This document shows, piece after piece, positions 24,321-30,989 of a stretch of DNA of 64,000 nucleotides. The position numbers and the translations under genes were made by a program. The notes beneath the pieces were generated by a model, which did no database searches, was not told the origin of the DNA, and saw nothing but the letters and a program-made list of their open reading frames with translations. The stretch's first letter is position 1. Each line of letters starts with the position of its first letter. This stretch comes from Fibrobacter sp. UWEL (lineage in GTDB: Bacteria > Fibrobacterota > Fibrobacteria > Fibrobacterales > Fibrobacteraceae), in the NCBI RefSeq assembly GCF_900142535.1, contig NZ_FRBE01000011.1, positions 61,276-125,275 on the forward strand, given 5' to 3'.

Positions 24321-24894
24321 GGCTGATACGCTCCTTAATAAAGTCCTTGATATAGTGGCGGGCCCTGCTGAGCCTTGCCTTGATGGTTCCTTCGGGCGTC
24401 TTATAGATTTCCGAAAGGTCTTTAATGTCTAGGTCCTCGCTGTCCTTGAGCCAGAGCATGCTGCGGGTTTCCGCGGGGAGCTGGCTTAACCCCATTTCGA
24501 GAAGTTCCGGGTCAAAATGTTCTGCCTCATTCTGGACCTTGTCTCGGTCGGTGTCGCCAGTTTTACCCAGGGCATCTTCGATAATGATATCGATATGTTC
24601 TTCCTCCAGCTCGCCGTGGCGCTTGGTTGCCCGCAGCTTCATGAGGCAGGCATTTACGGTAAGCTTGAACAGCCAGGTACCTAGGGTGGAATTTCCCTGG
24701 AAACTCTGGATTGCCTTGGGAACCTGAACGAAAACATCCATCAGAATATCTTCTGCCTGGTCGCGATCCTTCATGAAACGGAACGCAAGGTTCAGCACGT
24801 TTGCGCTATGATCCTGCCAGAGCAGGGCCAGTGCCTCGCGGCTGCCACCTTTAAGTTTTCGGATGATTGTGGATTCGGCCATACTGAAACTCAT
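24304..24894 (-). CDS. ECF RNA polymerase sigma factor
   Basis: A sigma-70 family ECF factor of about 196 residues. Region 2 is ALALLWQDHSANVLNLAFRF, DRDQAEDILMDVFVQVPKAI and TWLFKLTVNACLMKLR; region 4 is SQLPAETRSMLWLKDSEDLD...KTPEGTIKARLSRARHYIKD. An acidic linker separates them (ELEEEHIDIIIEDAL). Start is uncertain: MSFSMAEST at 24894 or MAEST at 24882; a TATAAT overlapping the first ATG favours the shorter form or is coincidental. It heads an operon with an anti-sigma-like and a Spy-like gene and is probably autoregulated. Confidence 0.9.
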   Translation of the reverse strand: MSFSMAESTIIRKLKGGSREALALLWQDHSANVLNLAFRFMKDRDQAEDILMDVFVQVPKAIQSFQGNSTLGTWLFKLTVNACLMKLRATKRHGELEEEHIDIIIEDALGKTGDTDRDKVQNEAEHFDPELLEMGLSQLPAETRSMLWLKDSEDLDIKDLSEIYKTPEGTIKARLSRARHYIKDFIKERISHAKQA

Positions 24895-24964
24895 TATACC
24901 CATTAGATGTACGCAAAAAACAATCGGTTGCAATCAAATGTAAAAGTTTTGCTACCTTTAAAAT

Positions 24965-26032
24965 GTGGACGAATTTGTCGTTTTAACTCTTCCTGCCGAA
25001 TTTGAACCTAGGGATTGCCATTCTTGGGTATCTCGTTGTGTGCGGATACTTAAAAAATCGGACCTGGAATTGGATGGGTCTGGATATTTGACCCTGAATC
25101 TGGAAGGGAAGGCCTTTTTTGCTGCTGTAGCCTCGGAAGCGGAGCGTCAGGGCAAAAAATTGCGCCTGAGCCATTTTTCCCCTGAAATTCGTGAAGAATT
25201 GGCGAAAATTCGCAAAATTGACATCCCGAAATCAGAAGTTAAGGAATCTGCAGGGACGTTGGAACTGATCGGCGGGGCCGGTTTTGCGGTCTGCGGAACC
25301 ATGAAGACCCTCTTCTACCTGCTCAGTGAGTGTATTTACTGGACCTTTATTGGCAGGTTCGACAAGCATCGACTTCCCTTTGGTGGCGTTTCCAAGCATT
25401 TGTTGCGCCTGGGTAGCGAAGCCGCCGGCATTGTTTTCTTGCTGGTTTTCCTGATTGGTTTTACCCTGTCCCTCCAGAGTGCAACCCAGCTGAATACCTT
25501 CGGTGCGGGTGAATATCTCTCTGTGGGCGTTGGTTTTTTGATGTTTGCAGAGCTTGGTCCCATGCTGACCTCTATCATTCTGGCGGGCCGCTCCGGCAGC
25601 TCCATTACTGCAGAAATTGCCAGCATGAACGTGGCGGAAGAAATCAAGGCCTTGCGCACCATGGGAATTAACCCTATCCAGTATTTGATTGTGCCTCGTT
25701 TCAAGGCCATGACCATTGCGGTTCCCCTGCTCTCCTTTGTGGCAAGTATTATTGGTTGCGTTGCAGGTTTTCTGGTGGCTTTCTGGTTCTGTGAAATTTC
25801 TCCCCGCAATTATTGGGAAGGCCTGCGCACCAGCATGCCTCTGATTCTTCTTTTCAAGAGTGTCATCAAGTCCATGGTCTTTGGCTGGATCGTGACCCTC
25901 ATTGCCTGCCATCGCGGCTTTAAGGCCAGCGGCGGTGCGGATGCCGTAGGTAAGGCTACCACGGTTTGTGTCGTTTATTCCATTGCCGGCATTATTCTTG
26001 CCGACGCCTTGTTCTCCTTTGTGTTCTACTAG
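24965..26032 (+). CDS. mlaE: MlaE-family lipid ABC transporter permease with N-terminal STAS-like domain
   Basis: A 355-residue inner-membrane permease. Residues 1-95 look like a STAS domain (FVVLTLPAEFEP...LTLNLEGKAFFAAVASEAER), equivalent to MlaB fused to the permease. The rest is the MlaE fold: GIVFLLVFLIGFTLSLQSA, FAELGPMLTSIILAGRSGSS, TAEIASMNVAEEIKALRTMG and the C-terminal KSMVFGWIVTLIACHRGF. It would move phospholipids between inner and outer membranes. The GTG at 24965 is the likely start, with no ribosome site visible and an AT-rich TTTAAAAT immediately upstream. It heads the mlaEFD-lipoprotein operon. Confidence 0.9.
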   Translation: MDEFVVLTLPAEFEPRDCHSWVSRCVRILKKSDLELDGSGYLTLNLEGKAFFAAVASEAERQGKKLRLSHFSPEIREELAKIRKIDIPKSEVKESAGTLELIGGAGFAVCGTMKTLFYLLSECIYWTFIGRFDKHRLPFGGVSKHLLRLGSEAAGIVFLLVFLIGFTLSLQSATQLNTFGAGEYLSVGVGFLMFAELGPMLTSIILAGRSGSSITAEIASMNVAEEIKALRTMGINPIQYLIVPRFKAMTIAVPLLSFVASIIGCVAGFLVAFWFCEISPRNYWEGLRTSMPLILLFKSVIKSMVFGWIVTLIACHRGFKASGGADAVGKATTVCVVYSIAGIILADALFSFVFY

Positions 26033-26039
26033 AGGTTGT

Positions 26040-26822
26040 ATGACTGAGATTTTGAAAGTGGAACATTTGAAGGCGGGCTATGGAAACCGCGTAATCCTGA
26101 AGGACGTAAGCTTCGGGGTGAATGCCGGTGAAATCCGCGTCATTCTGGGCGGTTCCGGTTGCGGTAAGTCCACGCTATTGAATAACATCCTCCAGCTGGA
26201 AAAACCCCTGGGCGGAAGTATTTCCTTCTTCGGCCAGGAATATCCTGCCACGGTGCCCATTCCCGATGAAGTCCGTAAGCGTACGGGCGTTCTGTTCCAG
26301 GGGGGCGCCTTGTTGACAAGCCTGACGGTGGCGGAAAATGTGGCTCTCCCGTTGCAGAGGCACAAGCCCGGAATGCCTAAGAAGATGATGGACGAAATCA
26401 TTGCGGATCGACTGGAAAAGGTCCACATGATGCATGCCTTTAACAAGTATCCCTCGGAACTTTCCGGCGGTATGAAAAAGCGTGCGGCCCTCGCCCGCGC
26501 ATTGGCTCTGGAACCGGAACTGTTGTTCTGCGACGAACCGTCTGCGGGTCTGGACCCCATTACCGCCCGCTCCCTGGATGAACTGCTTTTGACTTTGCGA
26601 GATGACTTGAAGATTTCTGTGGTCATCGTGACTCATGAGCTAGAGAGTATTAAGACCATCTGCGACAAGTTCGTCTTCTTGAAGGAAGGAGAAGTTCTTC
26701 TGGATGGTACCCTAAAGCAGGGGCTGGAATCGGATATTCCCGAGATAAGAACTTTCTTTGACCGCAAGTGCCCTGACGAAGCCGCTGGCGCTCGCTACTA
26801 TGATTTTGATTTTGTGGATTAA
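26040..26822 (+). CDS. mlaF: MlaF-type ABC transporter ATPase
   Basis: A 260-residue nucleotide-binding subunit: Walker A GGSGCGKST (about 40-48), signature LSGGMKKRAALARAL (about 141-155), Walker B LLFCDEPSAGLDP and the switch His in VTHELES. The 'SGGM' signature is characteristic of the Mla/MCE class. ATG at 26040 with AGAGG six bases upstream lies 7 bases after the permease stop; the frame extends upstream inside the permease gene but without a suitable start. Confidence 0.95.
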   Translation: MTEILKVEHLKAGYGNRVILKDVSFGVNAGEIRVILGGSGCGKSTLLNNILQLEKPLGGSISFFGQEYPATVPIPDEVRKRTGVLFQGGALLTSLTVAENVALPLQRHKPGMPKKMMDEIIADRLEKVHMMHAFNKYPSELSGGMKKRAALARALALEPELLFCDEPSAGLDPITARSLDELLLTLRDDLKISVVIVTHELESIKTICDKFVFLKEGEVLLDGTLKQGLESDIPEIRTFFDRKCPDEAAGARYYDFDFVD

Positions 26823-26836
26823 AAGGCTGGAGTATT

Positions 26837-27868
26837 ATGGAAACTACAAGAGCTGAACGAATAAGACTGGGATTGTTCCTGCTATTGTGTATAGTGGGTA
26901 TTCTCGGTTTTGCGGGCTACCTCATTGGGGAGAAGGTCCGCCAACAGAAGATTGCCTACTTTGCCATTTTCTCTGAATCTGTGCAAGGTCTGTCCCTAGA
27001 TGCACGCGTCATGCTGAACGGTATTGATGTGGGTCGCGTCACCAAGACTCAGATTGATCCCATGAACCTGAATAAGGTGGTGGTGTGGTTTGAAGTCAAT
27101 CCCGAGACTCCCGTCAAGGCCGGTACTACGGTGCAGATGACTAGCGGAATTTCATTAACGGGTAACCGCTACCTGATTCTTTCTGGTGGTGAAGCTATGG
27201 AAGCGAACCTTCCCGATGGCTCCCAGATTCGAGTGGGCAAGAACCGCATTAACGAAATTACTGGCCAGGCAGAAAGCATGCTGGAACGTGTAGAAATTCT
27301 GGTGAACAACCTGAATACTATTCTTTCTTCGGAAAATGCAAGCAAGATCAGCCGCACACTTTCCAATCTGGAGAACGCTTCTGCTGGTGGTAAAAAGCTG
27401 ATGGAGCATACCAATACCCTCGTGGTGAACAGCAACACTTTGGTTAGCAACAGCAACCGCATGGTGGAAAACGGCAGCCAGCTGATTGGCGATGGTCGTG
27501 CCTTCGTGAAGTCTCTGGATGCTCCGATCCACAATCTGGATTCCATCACCCAGGCTTTCAAGACGGTTTCTGCAGAAATGAAGGAAGCCCACCTGGCGGA
27601 AGAACTGAAGAAGACTTTGGATGAATTCCAGACGAAGCTCGCCGCTCTGGATACCAAGCAGATGAACGATGACCTGGTAAAGACGTTGCATTCCGTTCAG
27701 GATATGTCCAAACGTATCGACCTGTTCCTTTACAAGAACCAGAACTCCTTCTCTGAAGGGGTAAGCCAGATGAACGAAATTCTGGATAACATCAACGAAT
27801 TTAGCCAGAAGATCAAGAATAATCCGTCTAGCCTCATTCGCGGTAGCGGTGAATCCGGGAGGGACTAA
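26837..27868 (+). CDS. mlaD: MCE/MlaD-family lipid-binding protein
   Basis: A 343-residue protein anchored by one N-terminal helix (about 10-30). The MCE domain covers about 40-125 (SVQGLSLDARVMLNGIDVGR, VQMTSGISLTGNRYLILSGG). The remaining 200 residues are predicted mostly helical, Asn/Ser rich with repeats such as NSNTLVSNSNRMVENGS, likely a periplasmic coiled shaft or tunnel extension. It is the substrate-receiving component of the Mla-type transporter; GGAG upstream of the ATG; 14 bases after mlaF. Confidence 0.92.
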   Translation: METTRAERIRLGLFLLLCIVGILGFAGYLIGEKVRQQKIAYFAIFSESVQGLSLDARVMLNGIDVGRVTKTQIDPMNLNKVVVWFEVNPETPVKAGTTVQMTSGISLTGNRYLILSGGEAMEANLPDGSQIRVGKNRINEITGQAESMLERVEILVNNLNTILSSENASKISRTLSNLENASAGGKKLMEHTNTLVVNSNTLVSNSNRMVENGSQLIGDGRAFVKSLDAPIHNLDSITQAFKTVSAEMKEAHLAEELKKTLDEFQTKLAALDTKQMNDDLVKTLHSVQDMSKRIDLFLYKNQNSFSEGVSQMNEILDNINEFSQKIKNNPSSLIRGSGESGRD

Positions 27869-27870
27869 AA

Positions 27871-28491
27871 ATGAAGTTTAAGAAACTCTTTATTGCATGT
27901 GCCATTGCGGCTATCGCCATTTCTTTGACGGGATGTTTCGGCTCCCAGAAGCCGATGCGCTACTATACGGTAGTACTGCCCGCTGGTAAGGCTGTTGCGG
28001 ATAAGCCTGTTCCTGCCCGTATCCTGGTGAAGAAGGCTTCCATCGATCCCGCTTATCGCCGTAATAACATCGTCTATCGTGAATCTGCCTACGATTTCAT
28101 GTTCTACAATTATTCCTCCTGGGCAACCCGTCCGGAATACCTGATGGAACAGGCCGTAAGCCTTCGCTTGGAACAGTCTGGACTTTTCCAGTTTGTAGAA
28201 AGCGTCCCTACGGCTAAGCCCGACTATGAACTTTCCATGCACGTAATTGCCGTGGAAGAAATCGACGGGGACAACGGCCGCGAAGCTCATCTGGCTATGA
28301 ACATGTCCTTCAAGAAGACGGATAGCGATGGCGACCTCTGGAGCAGGCGTTTCGATTCCAAGAAGTCTTATGACGGTGATGACATGCGAGAATTCGCTAC
28401 CGCCATTTCCAAATTGCTGGAACAGTATACCGAGACCGCACTTCAGGAAATCCAACAGGCTTTGAATAGCGCCACTGAAAGCGCACAATAG
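27871..28491 (+). CDS. ABC transport auxiliary lipoprotein (PqiC/MlaA-complex type)
   Basis: A 206-residue outer-membrane-directed lipoprotein with lipobox SLTGC (Cys about 23). RYYTVVLPAG, ARILVKKASIDPAYRRNNIVYRES and TRPEYLMEQAVSLRLEQSGLF match the 'ABC-type transport auxiliary lipoprotein' family (PqiC-like), which partners MCE proteins at the outer membrane. It begins 2 bases after mlaD, completing a four-gene transporter operon. Confidence 0.88.
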   Translation: MKFKKLFIACAIAAIAISLTGCFGSQKPMRYYTVVLPAGKAVADKPVPARILVKKASIDPAYRRNNIVYRESAYDFMFYNYSSWATRPEYLMEQAVSLRLEQSGLFQFVESVPTAKPDYELSMHVIAVEEIDGDNGREAHLAMNMSFKKTDSDGDLWSRRFDSKKSYDGDDMREFATAISKLLEQYTETALQEIQQALNSATESAQ

Positions 28492-28492
28492 C

Positions 28493-28498
28493 TATATT
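28493..28498 (+). promoter_or_regulatory. -10 box for the DUF1538 operon
   Basis: TATATT directly after the lipoprotein stop and 9 bases before the ATG at 28508, with no ribosome site between: a probable leaderless start. Confidence 0.45.
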
Positions 28499-28507
28499 GC
28501 CTCCGCA

Positions 28508-30040
28508 ATGTTCAAGATCTTGCTAGGAAAGTTAAAGGAATCCTTTGAATCAGTGTTACCTGTAACGCTGATTGTCATGCTGGTATCCTTTACGCCCCTA
28601 GTCAGCTTGACTCCCAAGGAATTGCTGGTCTTTGGCGTAAGCGCCATTTTCCTGGTTATTGGCATTGGACTTTTTAACCTGGGTGCGGACCTGGCCATGA
28701 CTCCCATGGGAGAACATGTTGGATCCGGTCTTGCAAAATCCAAGCGCTTGATTCTTTTGGTGTCCATTTGCTTTATCATGGGCGTACTCATTACCATTGC
28801 GGAGCCGGACTTGTCCGTTTTGGCCGAACAGGTGAAAAACGCAGTGACACCTGCCATGCTGATTGGAACCATTGGTGTGGGCGTTGGTCTGTTCCTGCTC
28901 TTTGCCATTCTCAAGGTGGTGTTCCGTTACGATTTGTCCGCCATGATTACCTTCTTCTACATGACCCTCTTTATGCTGGGTATGTTGATGGTCTCCATGG
29001 GCAAGGATATTTTTGTTCCGCTGGCATTTGATAGTGGTGGCGTTACCACCGGTCCCATTACGGTGCCTTTCATCATGGCTTTGGGCGTGGGTGTGGCTGG
29101 TGCCATTGGCGGTAAGAATTCCAACGAAAATAGCTTCGGCCTCATTGCCCTTTGCTCTATTGGACCTATTATCGCCTTGATGGGCTTGATCCTTTTTTCC
29201 AAGGGTGACCTGTCTTACGAACTGAGCGAAAGCGCCTATTCCATTGATGCGAGCCTGGGCAAGAATTTCATGCCTACCATTCTTGCGGTGGCGAAGGAAG
29301 TGATTGTGGCCCTGAGCCTTATTGTGGTTTTCTTTACCATCTTGCAGGTGACGGTGCTGAAACTTTCCAAGTCCAAGCTGGTCCAGATTGGTTTTGGTAT
29401 TGCCTACACATTTATAGGTCTTGTGATTTTCCTGACCGCTGTGACGGTGGGCTTTATGCCCATTGGCTTTGAACTGGGCCAGCAGCTGGCTCAACTGCCT
29501 AAGGCTCTTGTGATTGCAGGCTTTGTCATTGGCATGGTGGTGGTGCTTGCAGAACCTGCTGTACACGTTTTGAACAAGCAGGTCGAAGAAATTACAGACG
29601 GTCTTGTGACCAAGCGCTCCATGTTAATCGCCTTGTCCGTTGGTGTGGGCATTTCCATTGGGCTTTCCATGATTCGAATCCAGATGGGATTCCCCATTAT
29701 CTATTACCTGATTCCGGGTTACTTTATTTCTTTGGCCCTGTCCCTGTTTGTGCCTAAACTTTATACGGCCATTGCCTTTGACTCCGGTGGCGTGGCAAGC
29801 GGTCCCTTGACCTCCAGCTTTATCTTGCCTCTTGCCATTGGTGCTTGCGCCAGTATTCACGGTGGAGGGGATTCAGTCTTGAATTATGCTTTTGGCATTG
29901 TGGCCATGGTGGCCATGACTCCGCTGATCACCATTCAGGTATTGGGCTTTAAGGCTGTTGTTTCCAGAATGGTTCGTAACCGTCTCATGATGCGCCGCAT
30001 TCAGGATGCGGATGACGAACAGATCATCGATTTTGTGTAG
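28508..30040 (+). CDS. DUF1538 integral membrane protein (two repeats)
   Basis: A 510-residue polytopic membrane protein with two homologous DUF1538 halves (about 1-235 and 255-500). Each half has an acidic motif ITIAEPDLSVLA / VVLAEPAVHVLN and a VPLAFDSGGVTTGPITVPF / YTAIAFDSGGVASGPLTSSF loop, which look like the pseudo-twofold re-entrant loops of a transporter. The transported species is not known; DUF1538 proteins have been proposed as ion or small-solute transporters. It is followed at 7 bases by two PII-like genes, which suggests signal-controlled transport. Its last 30 residues are cytoplasmic and charged. Confidence 0.9.
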   Translation: MFKILLGKLKESFESVLPVTLIVMLVSFTPLVSLTPKELLVFGVSAIFLVIGIGLFNLGADLAMTPMGEHVGSGLAKSKRLILLVSICFIMGVLITIAEPDLSVLAEQVKNAVTPAMLIGTIGVGVGLFLLFAILKVVFRYDLSAMITFFYMTLFMLGMLMVSMGKDIFVPLAFDSGGVTTGPITVPFIMALGVGVAGAIGGKNSNENSFGLIALCSIGPIIALMGLILFSKGDLSYELSESAYSIDASLGKNFMPTILAVAKEVIVALSLIVVFFTILQVTVLKLSKSKLVQIGFGIAYTFIGLVIFLTAVTVGFMPIGFELGQQLAQLPKALVIAGFVIGMVVVLAEPAVHVLNKQVEEITDGLVTKRSMLIALSVGVGISIGLSMIRIQMGFPIIYYLIPGYFISLALSLFVPKLYTAIAFDSGGVASGPLTSSFILPLAIGACASIHGGGDSVLNYAFGIVAMVAMTPLITIQVLGFKAVVSRMVRNRLMMRRIQDADDEQIIDFV

Positions 30041-30047
30041 GTAGGAA

Positions 30048-30476
30048 ATGGCTGATTTTGGGAAAAGATTTGCTAGCGTAAGGCGAGGACACGTTGTCCC
30101 CGATGGACATTCCGCCGTTTCCATGAACCGACTTAAGGTCCTGATTACGGTGGTGACCCGCGCCAAGGCGGATTTCTATATGGACCACATTCAAAGCTTT
30201 GGCGTCAATATGCAGATGGTGATTTACGGTAAGGGCACTGCCCCTCGTGAAATTGCCTCCGCTATGGGCCTCACGGAATCGGACCGTGCGGCAATTTTCA
30301 GCATTATCGGTGAAGATAAACTGAAGGCTGCTCTTGAAAGCTTGGAAGAAAAATTCAATACCATCGTGGGCGGAAAAGGCATTGCCTATACCATTCCCAT
30401 GGCAAGTGTTATTGGCAAGTCCATCTTTAATTTTTTAAGTGACAACCGCGATGCGGTTCGGAGAAATGAAAAATGA
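30048..30476 (+). CDS. PII-like signalling protein, first copy
   Basis: A 142-residue small alpha/beta protein of the PII superfamily: LKVLITVVTRAKADFYMDHI (strand 1 and helix 1), NMQMVIYGKGTAPREIASAM (T-loop region), IFSIIGEDKLKAALESLEEK (ferredoxin-like second half). It lacks the classical uridylylated Tyr motif. A 28-residue N-terminal extension is present. It ends in an ATGA overlap with the next PII-like gene, so the two are translated together and may form a heteromer controlling the DUF1538 transporter (inference). Confidence 0.78.
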   Translation: MADFGKRFASVRRGHVVPDGHSAVSMNRLKVLITVVTRAKADFYMDHIQSFGVNMQMVIYGKGTAPREIASAMGLTESDRAAIFSIIGEDKLKAALESLEEKFNTIVGGKGIAYTIPMASVIGKSIFNFLSDNRDAVRRNEK

Positions 30477-30943
30477 ACGGATTCAATCACGAAGTAATTT
30501 TCTGCATTGTGAACGCTGGTTTTTCTGAAGCTGTCATGGACGCCGCCAAGGAAGCAGGCGCCCGCGGTGGCACCATCCTGAATGCTCGTGGTACCGCCAA
30601 TAAGGAAGCGGAATCCCTTTTCCAGATTGCAATCCAGCCGGAAAAGGAAATCGTCATGATTCTGGTGGATGTGAAAATTAAGGATGCCGTGCTCCATGCT
30701 CTCTACCAGAAGGCTGGTCTCGACACTATGGGCCAGGGCATTGCATTCTCTCTTCCCGTGGATAACGTGGTGGGTCTCACCCCTTGGACTCAGGAAGCCA
30801 TTGCCGCCGCTAAGGCCGCCGCTGCTGAAAAGGCTGCAGCCGAAAAGAGCGATAAGGAAGACGCCTCCATTGCGGCTCGATTGACTCAGAAGATGGCTTC
30901 TATTGTTCGCTCTGATAAGTCCGATAAGAAAGAAGACGCATAA
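30473..30943 (+). CDS. PII-like signalling protein, second copy
   Basis: A 156-residue PII-superfamily protein: EVIFCIVNAGFSEAVMDAAKEAGARGGTILNARGTA is the diagnostic beta-alpha-T-loop start, with KEIVMILVDVKIKDAVLHAL and GQGIAFSLPVDNVVGL in the second half. A C-terminal extension of about 45 residues (Ala/Lys-rich helix then basic tail) is unusual. Start overlaps the previous stop by 4 bases. Related to the first copy but clearly diverged. Confidence 0.85.
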   Translation: MNGFNHEVIFCIVNAGFSEAVMDAAKEAGARGGTILNARGTANKEAESLFQIAIQPEKEIVMILVDVKIKDAVLHALYQKAGLDTMGQGIAFSLPVDNVVGLTPWTQEAIAAAKAAAAEKAAAEKSDKEDASIAARLTQKMASIVRSDKSDKKEDA

Positions 30944-30975
30944 ACATTTGTTTGCATCTATCGTGACGTAATTTG

Positions 30976-30982
30976 TATAAAT
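30976..30982 (+). promoter_or_regulatory. -10 box, probable leaderless start
   Basis: TATAAAT (GTATAAATTTACGCC context) ends 7 bases before the ATG at 30990, again without a ribosome site. Confidence 0.45.
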
Positions 30983-30989
30983 TTACGCC

